Of a stretch of DNA of 64,000 nucleotides, positions 22,365-34,100 are shown in pieces; the first letter of the stretch is position 1; each line of letters opens with the position of its first letter. The notes beneath the pieces were generated by a model. It made no database searches. It saw only the letters and a list, made by a program, of their open reading frames with translations, and was not told the DNA's origin. The translations under genes were made by a program, and so were the position numbers. The DNA lies in NCBI RefSeq assembly GCF_932276165.1, contig NC_064004.1, positions 2,118,001 through 2,182,000 of the forward strand, written 5' to 3'. This stretch comes from Plutella xylostella (Eukaryota; Arthropoda; Insecta; Lepidoptera; Plutellidae).

Positions 22365-24635
22365 TTAAACACATGTATGATTTCTACATTTACATAACTT
22401 GAAAACTTTAGGGGTGCTGACGAATAAATTATTTTTTAAGATATCCCAAGTCAATTCTCCAGTTTCCAAAGTAAATGAAGTCTGTATACATACATCTTCT
22501 AAGGTTCTTTTACGTTTTGACGGAGATGGACTTTTAAAATGAAATGGACTACACGCTTTTGAATTCTTTTGTGCTATTCCTTTATTTTGTGATTGACTAT
22601 TCCGTAAGCTACCATTTGAAAATGGTGTTGAACACCTTAATATATTTTCATTCAAACTAGCATTGCTTTCAAGTGGGTCTAATTCATCTTCATTATCGAT
22701 TCTTTGAAGTTCTTCTTCAATCTCATCATTTTGTGGTAAAGAAAATGTTCGGCGTTTTTTTAGATGTTCTCTGAAACTCGCATTATCTTCAGTTTCACTA
22801 ACACCACTAGCATTAACTGTAATGATACTACCTCTTCTTTCGGGGATAGGAGTATGGGCACGCATAGTTTCAATCCCATTTTCAATACAATATGAATCTG
22901 TAATTGTTTTAACAATTTGTAATAGGGTTGAAATAATACCTATACACAAAGAAGCTATTTAAAAAACATGGCTATACAGGAAGTACCTACTCACCCTGAC
23001 TTATTTCACTAGAAGATAGACGTTCGCCGGTAGTGATCTCTTTCACACTTGAGTTTTCATCTATTTTCATCAAATCTGAAAATCAAATGTTACGCTTAAT
23101 TTGATAATTACAATTTGAAGAAACAAAATGAATGATAAAATGGCATAATTATTACCATCTACTTCGTCATCAATCACACCATCACTAACTGAGATTTGTT
23201 TAGATGACTCCGTTTCTTGTGTCGAATCTTTCTCATTGATCGTTTCGTCAGTGTATTTTAATACAATCTCATCATCAGAAGATTCTTGTAGGTCATTACC
23301 CTGATCGTTCATTTCTAAATCACCTAAGATAGATGCTCGAGATGACTGTTTATTTGAAGGTGCACTAAGATCAGTTGAATTTGAAGTTCGTCTATTATTA
23401 TTTGAGTCATCATATCTTAGTATCATATTGCTTCTAGGACAAAAATCTCCAGGTTCATTTTCTGCATGAACCTCAGCTTGCACTTGCATTATTAAAACTT
23501 CATGTATCGAATCTCTAGAAGAGGAGCGTCTCTGTACGATTTCGGTAAATGTAGGAGATTGTGAAGATTTGTTATCAACAATGTCTTCTTTGCAAATTTC
23601 CTCGTTGGATATGGTTTTTTCGGAAGAACCAATGCTCTTGTTACTATTCGTGCTGATATTTTTTGCATTTTCAGCTTCGGAATGATAATTATTGTTCTCC
23701 TCCGTGTCATTATTAGATTCAACAGCGTTATTTATTGATTCATTTGTTTCCTCATCAGTAATACTTTTCTGGGAGACAATTTCTATTTCAGATTCACATT
23801 GACTATTTGAATTTTCAAGCTCTAAAACGTTTTTATTATAAATTCTAGCCCTTGTTTGTAAAATTATGCTACCTGATTTGCTTTCAACATCATCGCTAGT
23901 AATCTGTCTAATGTCATTATCCCCATTTATGTTGTTGCTGCCTTCCATCAAACTGCTCCTTATTTCATTATCAATTATGACAGTAGAACACAAATCAGTA
24001 TCGTATTCATTTGAAGAGGTTTTATTTTCGTTTAGTTTTTTTATGTATCTTTTAACCTTTATCTCTAATCTTTGGTAAAACTCTTCTGGTTCATCGTGAA
24101 CATTGCGTTTCCGTTCTTTTTCAATAATTAAATCTGGCAGAGGACTTTCCGGTCTAACAGTATGAGTATGACGATCGTAATATCTAGGCGGCCGATATGG
24201 CAAGTCGGATGATGATTCACTTGATTCACCACGTTCAAATATAGTCGTAAGTCCTTAAAAACAATAGATTGCGATTAACAAAAAAAACATAATTATATCA
24301 TATTAAGTACTAGATTTTCGCTATCATCTAAATCGTCTTGCAGTTCTTTTTAAACACGAGGCACTAGAACATCATCGTGCCGAACGGATTATTTAACTTC
24401 TAATTTCTTTCTTTAACTACGACCACATTTCTTTCTGTAGGATTACAATCTTGGCCTGTACCTATACGTACCTACCTAATTATCCACTGCTGTCACATAG
24501 GCCTTCAGAGGATCGCCACCTCAAGAACAAATTTCATATATATAAGAACTTACTTGGTATATCCTCAAAGTAACTACGTAGTAAGTAGGTCTTGCGTCTT
24601 TCCCAGTCTTCGTTGTAGTATGAAGCTCGCCACAT
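22365..24635 (-). CDS. uncharacterised acidic Ser/Asn-rich protein, 611 aa
   Basis: Not recognised. Exons in transcript order: 24635-24554, 24253-23156, 23075-22995, 22939-22365; GT-AG junctions with matching phases, 1836 nt including TAA. The N-terminus MWRASYYNEDWERRKTYLL and the following RPPRYYDRHTH are aromatic and basic. A predicted helix with EEFYQRLEIKVKRYIKKL lies near residue 80. The long middle is rich in S, N, E and D (SSRDSIHE, SSDDEIVL) and looks disordered, with many possible casein-kinase-2 type sites. A basic patch SPSPSKRKRTLED near residue 560 could be a nuclear signal, and the end has a cluster of cysteines and His (CKCRNHTC). No domain can be named. The long continuous frame, four consistent introns and absence of stops support a real gene. 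It is divergent from Lrrk with 773 bp between start codons. Confidence 0.8.
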
Positions 24636-25408
24636 TTTAAAATTTTATCACGCTTTCGCAACTTATGAAAAATCTGATAATTTTACCTTTCTCTTAGTGC
24701 TTGTGGGTAGGTTGCTAAAATATTTTAAGATGATCCTATTCAGTGTGAAAAAAAATATTTAATAGTTAAGTAGGTATAGTTACTTAGACTTTTTGTATTG
24801 CGATTAATACTTTGTTATTATAAACCACCTTCAAATATAATTAGGAAATTAGGTATATTTTTTAGTTTATTAATAAATTACTGAAACATGCAATTTATAG
24901 GAGCATGTACCCTAATGTCTACATTTTGTGATCTACCTCCTACCATATTTTTGTGTAAATCGAAACGTTTACTACGAATGCGTTCTCTATGATTTCTTCA
25001 TTTAAGTATGTACTTAAGTTGTCATCGACCAATCATCGTATCCCATGTAGGCACCGTTGCCCAATCAGAGTCACGTACCCTTGCACCAAATTATTATTGT
25101 GCATTGAAAACATTCTCAAAATTAACGTCACTAAAATCAGCTGTCAATGCGAGTAAATGGGAAAGTTTGAATTCGATCGATAATAAATAATAATAATGTC
25201 CATAAAATAGTGCAAATTCTTATCATATTGACGGATTTATGCCTTCAAGTTACCAAATAAAACATTACTACCGTGTGTTATTTTATCTGACTTGTGTTTG
25301 CGCTGAAACTATGACGGTGTAGGCGTAAATAAAGGTTTTTTCGGATGACCGACTTTACTCACCGGAAATGTATGTTTTGGCCTCGGAATTATCTGAAATC
25401 TATTGAAC
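24636..25408. promoter_or_regulatory. shared divergent promoter region
   Basis: The intergenic gap between two head-to-head start codons must carry the 5' UTRs and promoters of both genes. CCAAT-type words occur at about 25029 (gaccaatc) and 25061 (cccaatcag). A short RTE-like word ('ccactgctgtcacatagg') at 24484 lies just inside the first intron of the minus-strand gene. No TATA box is convincing. Confidence 0.45.
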
Positions 25409-25425
25409 ATGGACCTCAGTCCTGA
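25345..25425 (+). other. upstream ORF overlapping the Lrrk start
   Basis: ATG at 25345 opens a 26-codon frame ending TGA at 25423-25425. It is out of frame with, and runs across, the Lrrk ATG at 25409. If the transcript begins upstream of 25345 this uORF would lower initiation at the main ATG. Transcript start is unknown. Confidence 0.5.
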
Positions 25426-27427
25426 TGAAGATAACTTCCAGGGTCGTCTGCTTCACCAGGTAAGTGCAGTTTTCCTTTACAAATGCGGCTAAAGTAGTTG
25501 CGACTTCAGCGATTTTTTATTGGATTACCTCCCTTGCTATCATTTAATTTAAAGGTTTCGCAGTAAACTATGAAGCTTTGTAGACACTAAACCACCTCAA
25601 GTAATTGTATATAAACTTTTAAAAACAATAAATATATCATTACTTTGATTCTGCTGCCATATGCCATAACATAATGATTTTCAAAGTAAGTAGGCTCCTA
25701 AGCTATACAGCACTTTCAAAAGTTCTAAGTATGGAAAATAATATGTCCTTTGTGGTGACACAACTCAAATACAGTAGATTGTTTGCAGTAAGTAAGTATA
25801 ATGTGTAATTCAAAAGCTATGTACATATAAATTAAAAAAAATAAAATGTTATTTATTTTTCTAACAATGCTTCAATGTGTGAAGTTTGCATCACCTATTT
25901 ATAAAGGGTTTCTCATGAGAATTCAAATACTGTATATAAAAAGCACTTTAAAGCAACAACAGTTGAAGTAACTATAATGGCATGATAATGGCAAAAGGAA
26001 ATTTTAAATCAGTTTTGCATCCTTTTCAATATAAAAAATCTTTCCTATTTGTATGTAGTAGATACAACTTTAGTATATTTTCTCAATAAGCATTCTATAC
26101 TCTGTCTGGAAGAGATTACTTTTAGTAATAATGCTGATGATTATATTATTTTTTTTAATTTATGAAACTGTTTTTGTTTGTGGGCAATAAAGAGTATTTT
26201 ATCTTTTATCTTTATCTTTTACTCTACAGGCCGCACTGTGGGACAATGTGGAACTTCTTCAAGAGCTCCTCGCTAACGGAGCGGACGTCAACGCCCGGGA
26301 TGCCTTGAACAGGACAGCTCTGCACGCGGCCGCCCTGGCTGAGCGCAGTAGCTGTCTGAAGGCCCTGTGTGCGGCTGGGGCGGATATTGATGCTGTTAGC
26401 TCACCAGCTAATGGGGGGAAGGTAGGTTTTTATTTTACTGTAAAGTATTTGATCTTGCTGTTAACAGAGCTTACATTTAACTAAAAAGATTTTAGATAGA
26501 AATTTTAAGATAAAATTACCAGATTGTGCCTATCTCAATTCCAGTTTTGTGAGAGTTTTGCACTTAGAAACATAATTTTTGTATACTAACTACCTTTTCC
26601 GGGCAAGCATCGCATCTTTTAATGGGTTTGCTATGGAAACACCAGCATAAAATATAGATTATAGCACTCCACCATACCTAATGTAGTAGTATATAGAATT
26701 TATTTATTATTTTTTTCTTTTATTGCACAATATACAGAAGTAATTATGTACGGTGGCCTGCGCCTAAAAGTATACAGGCGGAGTTTTTAAAATAACGATC
26801 TCAAGCTCACATGCTGCTCAAGCACATCCACATAAACACCACTGCTACACACATCACACACAACACGTCCTCGGATTTATAACAGATGTAGCTGGTCCCT
26901 TCATCATCAGGGATCGCCATTTTAAAAACTCCGCCTGTATACTTTTAGGCGCAGGCCACCGTACAATCAGAATTAACGAACGTTGTGGATCAGAAACTTC
27001 AAAAGAAACAAAAATCAATTTTCTTTATTCCTGGTACACTCTTTACATCTAAATCCTTCCACCCAAAGGTTGTCTGGAAGAAATCGCTTTAAGCGATAAG
27101 ACCGCCACTTGTACATTATGTGTTAGATTAAGTTTTGTAATGTTGTCCATATTTTTGTGTACAAATAAAGAATATCTCATCTTATCTTTCCTCCCCACAA
27201 ACTACATAGACTAAAAACCAAAACCCATACCATCACATTTCACACTCTCACCCTTCCACAGACGGCGCTGCACATAGCGGCTGAGCGCGGCCACGTGGAG
27301 AACACCCGGGTGCTGCTGGCGCGCGGCGCGTGTCCGACTGACGGCGACGGCAGCGGGGACTCGGCGCTGGCGCTGGCGGAGCAGGGCGCGCGCCGCAGCA
27401 CCGCCGCGCTGCTCCGGGAGAGGAGAG
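25409..27427 (+). CDS. Lrrk: Lrrk exons 1-3: N-terminal ankyrin repeats
   Basis: Residues 1-136. MDLSPDEDNFQGRLLHQ leads into ankyrin units with LLANGADVNARDALNRTALH, CAAGADIDAV and KTALHIAAERGHVENTRVLL. Exon 3 ends in phase 1 and joins exon 4 to read LLRERRDAIERERL, a continuous helix, which supports direct splicing over a 22-kb intron. Exon 3 is strongly GC-rich. Confidence 0.88.
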
Positions 27428-28115
27428 GTTGGTGTTTTGCGTCTTTTGGTTTATTGATTAAGTAATTGGTGTTTTGGGTAGGTAGTTTAGTAATATGCGT
27501 TTTTATTTATTTTGCCGCTTTTAGCTAATTATGTCTTATATCAAATTACGGTTTTGTTAATTTTCGTCTTTTGGTCAACGGCGTCTTTTAAAATTATGTC
27601 TAGGTACTGTCAAATTGCGTTTAAATACGCACGTAGCTGCGTTTTCTGTGTTTTCTTGTGTGTGTTTTCTGTACAAACGGGATAGTTACTAGCAATATTC
27701 GAACACGCAGTCACGCAAAACGCAGCGTAATGCGTGTCAGGGGGAGTCGAGTCTCTCTCCAAATCGACAAACAAACTGGATCCTTGAGTTCGGTTTTAAA
27801 AAAGTTTTTTTTATAATCTAATCTTTATCTTTACTAAAAATTGACACTCAATTGGCACTTTTACTACGAGATAGAGCCTTTATATTAAGTGTGCGGATTG
27901 CATGAAAGCTCTCGTTAGTTCGTTTTTCGTCAGTATAGACATATATTATAGTACTTATAGTATACTAGCTGTGCCCGCGAGCTTCGCTTCGCCTTAAAAA
28001 GTTTTCCCGTGGGAATTCCGGGATAAAAAGTAGCCTATGTTCTTTCTCAGGGTCTAGACCAAATGTATACCAAATTTCATTCAAATCCGTTCAGTAGTTT
28101 TGGCGTGAAAGAGTA

Positions 28116-28148
<33 letters not shown>

Positions 28149-31100
28149 AAGACAGACAGACACAGTTACTTTCGCATTTATAATATTAGTTAGGAAGGAT
28201 TAGGATTATCTATAGTATAGATAGAGTAAAAAAGGTGACGAACAACGCTGAATTTTCACATTACGAAGCCACAAGTTCGCCGCTACTAAAATGCGCTTAG
28301 TTTTATAGATCCACTTTTTAACACGGACCTTGAGCTTAAAACCAACCTGTTGAAAATATAAATTATACTAATTATCTTGTCCGTTATGTAACAGAAAAGT
28401 CGAAACAACCAGTTTTTTGTTACAAGTAAAGTGGCTATTTGATTTAGTTCCTTAAAATTAATGATGATGGGCTGTTATTAACACGTTACAGCTTTTTTAC
28501 GCTTATGCATTAAGTTTTTGCTATAAATTCAAATCCTTTGTTTATGTACCCTCTGCTTAGTAGGTACTTCTAGTCAGTTAGATACATCCTAATCCTATCC
28601 TAACTAATATTATAAATGCGAAAGTAACTGTGTCTGTCTGTCTGTCTGTTACTCTTTCACGCCAAAACCACTGAACGGATTTGAATGAAATTTGGTATAC
28701 ATACGGTCTAGACCCTGGGAAAGAACATAGGCTACTTTTTATCCCGGAATTCCCACGGGAAAACTTTTTAAGGCGAAGCGAAGCGCGCGGGAACAGCTAG
28801 TTGTATAATAAAGTTTTTATAAACGATATTTTAATAAGAACTAGATGTAGTGTCAGTGCAAAATAATTCGTCTTGACAAATAACACCCCACTTCTAGCAC
28901 TGACTATACTCTGTCCATTATATTATTGGTTTTTAGACATTCGAAATCCCATACATATTTGACGACTACAAAGGAAAACCAACTTTACTTACCAGACATA
29001 AGGAAACGTCAAAAATACAATAACATAGTGGAACCGAGCACCAAACGTTTTGCGTTTGGGCGGCGCGGTACATATGTGTATATTTTTTGCTGACTGTACC
29101 TCATTAAAACTATCGATTTTATACCAACGGGAAATCTTTTTAAGGCCAAGCTCTTTTTTTCTTAAAAAAGGGAACCCGTTCGGGTGGTTTCCCACTATGC
29201 ATTCTGTTCTGACCGGTTTTTTTACATTGTGACTTCTTATTAACAAACGAGTTATATCGCTGCTGCATTTCTGAAATATAGTGATTCGTCAGAGGACCTT
29301 TTAAATCTGCAATCTGAAGTGGCTAACCATACCTAATAGGCCTTTAGATTCTAATCCCCTTATTCATAGAAAAGTTATAGGACGTTTTAACTATTGAACT
29401 GTTTCGTAGACAATTGGTTCCTTGACAGAGAGGGACAAAACAGTTCAATAGCTAAAACGTTCTATAACTTTTCTATTACTAAGAGGATAATTCTTCATAT
29501 TTAGGGGATTTAATTAGTGGAGTTGAAGGCTATGAACGAAAACACTACGTTGGTGTTGTCTAAACGTAGTGAAGACGGACGACACTCCTTTTAAAGAATG
29601 ACCTTAGATATAAGACAGGTAGTCAAAGGCTATGTAAAGTAGCCGAGAACACTAAAACACTCTGAAACCTTCAGGGCCTTACCACAAAAACTTAGACAGT
29701 ATTTAACAGTTGTTTAGCGTTGTCAAACGCCTACAAAATCGGGCGAATTTCGTTTTAAACACTAGTTAAACAGTGTTTAAAGTTTTTTTGTGGTAGCACA
29801 GTCAGTGTTATAGTGCGAGAACTAACCACTAACGACCGTCGGTTAAACGATCTCTTTATAAAACTGCACTAAAATCGGTTCATCCGGTACAGAGAAATTA
29901 AGCCGCGATACGCACGGGCACTAATAAATCCAAATCCATTCGAGCACATAATACATTCGTTACAAATGTGTCAAGTGCTTCAATTTAGTTGCCGGCTGAC
30001 CGCCATTCGAGCTTGACGCGTGTATCGGTCTAAAAAAATACATATTATATCGATATTTATTATCTTGTTTTATGAAATATGTTTGTTTAGTAAACATAGT
30101 TTTTATGTTTGTGTTGTGTGATTGATAAAAGAGATATCTTTGAAAAGGTTCAGTGTTGTTCAGGATTACCCAATATTGTGGTTTTGTGTGTTGTGAAATA
30201 TATGGAAATGAATATGCTGTGGTGTGAAAAGTGATGTTTTATATTTAAAAAATAGTGGTAGCTCTTACGTGCACTAAGGTACTCCCTAGCTGGGTAGGCA
30301 GAGGTGCATTGCAAAGCATCTTTTCGTTTAGTTAGTGCAAATGTTTCGGTACATTCTACTAGTCAAATAAATTTTCCGTAGGTAGATAACTACGGAACCT
30401 AACACAAAAGAAATTATATGTTTTATTTACTTAGTTTTTAAAGGTTTAGTTTCTACATCAAATGATAAAATCATCCCCTCATAATTATCACTTTTATTGC
30501 GTTGATTGTCGTTGAGCGTTTAGGGCGCCTTCAAATTAGTCGCTAATTGTCGCGCGGAAGCAGCGCTGCTGTCAAAATCCATATAAATTTTGTAATTTAA
30601 AAGATGCGCGACAATTAGCGACTAATTTGAAGGCGCCCTAAGAGAGTGTATTCAATTTACTAAGCAGCACTTGCAAAACTTTATTGGACCTAGGTCAATT
30701 GACAACTTCTGGAAGTAGGTACACAGTCGCCACAAATATCGAGACTCACGACGTCACGACCCTTAGTGCAAACAGTTTGATCGTATGACTCATAGGTGCC
30801 AGATAGAAGAATCAAATAATATTATCGATACCTAAAAAAAAAAAAAAAAAACACGCACTCACGCCTTATACTAATGTACTCCCTTGCGGGGTAGGCAGAG
30901 GTGCATTGCTGCACCCACTTTTCGCCAGAGTGTTATGTTATTCCCGATGTAATAGGGGGCGGGCCTATTGCCATTTTACGGGCACATCCAAGACCCGAGA
31001 ACAAATATCTGTGTTTAAACAAATATCTGCCCCAGCCGGGAATCGAACCCGGGACCATCCGCTCAGTAGTCAGGGTCACTAACCACTACGTCATTCGGTC

Positions 31101-34100
31101 GTCTCGATTTAATCTCATTATCGATACCTAACAATTGATTTACATATTTTTCATGACACCTCTATTACCCATCAGTGGATTTAAAAATTAAAGTCTGTCC
31201 GCTGGTGGGTTTATACGTTGTCATACTTATCGTTGTCACACCTTGGGCAGTCAACATCTGACAACTATCTCACTATATGACTCCAATTCTCACATCACGA
31301 CGGTGACAAATCCTAGTCCAGCTCTAATGTTAGTCACTGTCAGTGCCAATTTCTCAATAGTCGGTTATCTAACCGACAGGGGTTGAGTTATAAATTAAAC
31401 GTCATCTCCATATAAAATTCATGACAGATGTGTCAACAGCCAACCACTCCTCCATGGTTTTGCACTAACCGACTATGGAGAAATTGGCACTAAGCAGATT
31501 AACGAACACTTGTACATAATACATTCAGTTCTCGCTTTACTTTCGTGTACTCATTATTGTTACAAACAAAAAATGCTCGGTCTAGTTTAGAAATTCCTTC
31601 ACTGGTCACGCTACTCGTCAAATCCACCTATTAATGTCATAAGACAGATGAATTCACCTACTTGTATAGTGATTGAGTAAATGTACACACGCATGTGATA
31701 ATGACAGGCAAACGTGGCGTGGGGCGCCCTCAGGATGGGCTGGACCGATGACTTTATACATCATCATCATCATCAGCCAATAATCATCCACTGCTGGACA
31801 TAGGCCTCTCCCAAGGAGCGCCACAACACTCGGTCCTCGGCCTTCCTCATCCAACCACTGCCCGCCACCCGCCTAAGGTCGTCAGTCCAGCGGGCAGGAG
31901 GGCGTCCCACGCTGCGTTTGCCTGTTCGTGGTCTCCACTCGAGAACTTTATTAACTACGAGAGACTTTATACACTCACGAGCAATGAAAAAGTTCCAGTG
32001 ACATAGTACGAAATAACTCCTAAACGGAAAAGGCTAGCTAAATGACGCCGTCTGGGTGAATATTTGAAAACGAGTGTTTTTGCCTCATTTACCTGGCATT
32101 TTTCAAAATTGAACTCTAGCCCTTTTGCTGTAAACTCGTGCTTAGGGGAATCGAAGATTACCTATATAATGTGATTTGCCTCATGTTTTGACGAGTAGTT
32201 TGTGAGATACGGTAAGTGAATTAATGAGCCTGCCAAACGAATGAGGAATAAGCCAGAACAATGAGAACATGCAGACATATAAATTAGGCTCGGCCAGGTC
32301 AATTATAAATTATTCATTACCTCGTAATAAATAAAGTCTAATTCAAAACATGTTTATTCAATCAAGTTAAGTAAAAAATGTTTTTAAACATAAAATCAAA
32401 TACAGATCTTCTAACATTATTTTAAACACAACCAGCATTTTTTAAAATAAATCAGTCAGGATAATTAAAAATAATATGAGATAGTTAGGTAACATGCTCT
32501 TAAAAATAACACAATATTTAATCGTTTCGAGGTAAATTAAATTCTTTACAATACTCAGTCTTTTAACACAAACTCAACGTCACTCAATCAAATTTAATCT
32601 TCTCAACCCATTGGAAATTAAAAACAAATGTAATACTCGAAGAATCTAAAGCGAAGAAGGTAAGTGATTATCTATCAACATTGAGTACGACCGAGTCCGC
32701 GTTGTTCTATGTCTATCAATCTAAAACAGTCTCTTAAATATACAAGGTGTTGCAAAAAGGGTATACTAAGCCGAAACCTACATGTGCAGCATGGTATATC
32801 TAAGCCCGAAACTGTAATCAGAATTTCAAAATTCGTGAAAAAAATTATTAATTTTTCATAAAAACTTTGTTGGTCACGTGACTTTTACTATGGAAGAAAA
32901 AATATTTTTTTCGCGAATTTCCAAAGAAGAAAGAAAGAAAGAAAGATAAAACTTTATTTGTCACTGACAGCATTTACTCTTTGGATGAAAACCTGTTTAT
33001 TGTACGCAAGACTTCGTCCCAAAAGTCTTCCAGATGTTGGTCTGGTACGCTGTTTATCAAAAATCTAAATGTAAGTGCTTTTTCATTTCGAATACACGAA
33101 CAGTTAGAGAGGGAAGTATTTTCACTATCCATATTCGAACCATTGGTTTTTCGCAACCCTGAAACAAGATAGAGCCAAAAAATTACCGAAGGAAATTACT
33201 TGGTAGGTATCTACTTAGGTGGGTAATCTAGATACTTACTACTACTAATAGGTAGATTTGATTGAGAATGTTGATATAATAATAGCTATGGATGATAACA
33301 TAAAATCTCATAACACATAACATTAAGGATGTTGTAGGATATTATTATGTAGATATTTATCAACCTACCACCACTGCCACTAGCTTCATCTCTTTTTGTT
33401 TCTTTGGCTTTTCTTTTTCTTGGTGCTAAAATAGAAGGTGATAGTGGCCGGTCATCGCTATCCTGAGACAAAAAAAAACATATTTTTTGGATGGACCAGT
33501 AGGAAATTTAATAGTACCTAATACTCAGCAACGGCCGCCGGCGCAGAGGCAAACCAATAAGGAGATGGCCGGATGACCTGGACACCTTAAGCAAGGACTA
33601 GCGTGAGCAGGTCCAAGACAGGGATAATTGGAAAATTCAATGAGAGACCTTTGCCCAGCATTAGGACATGATAGGCGGATAAAAAAAAAACTGAAAGGAT
33701 CGCATCAGAAATACTTATTCCCAATCTCCGCTGGGGAGCAAAGGGCCGAAGTGAAGCGCCACCATTCTTTACGATCTTAGGCCAACTACTTACATCCGCC
33801 CAGACATCCCCACCTGGCATATTTCCTTTTTGACAGAGTGCTGCCATGTTTCGACTCGCGGTCTGCCGAGTCTTCGTTTACCGCCTTCGAGATGCCATGT
33901 CAGTGCTTCCTTTGGGACGTTTTCAGTACGCCTGAGTACGTGTCCAAACCAGCCTAGCGTAGACATAAGTCTTTAATTATAATTGGTCTGGAATCAACAA
34001 ATTCATCTGGCATTATGTACCAGATAAAAACAGACAAATGAGTGGCAGATAAATGAGTTTTTACATAAAAACAATAAATTATTAATTAAATTGTGAACTT

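Noticed and set aside
26248..26484. Separate short ankyrin protein starting at 26248
   Set aside because: It is exon 2 of Lrrk read from an internal Met and on into the intron; exon 1 joins it in phase.
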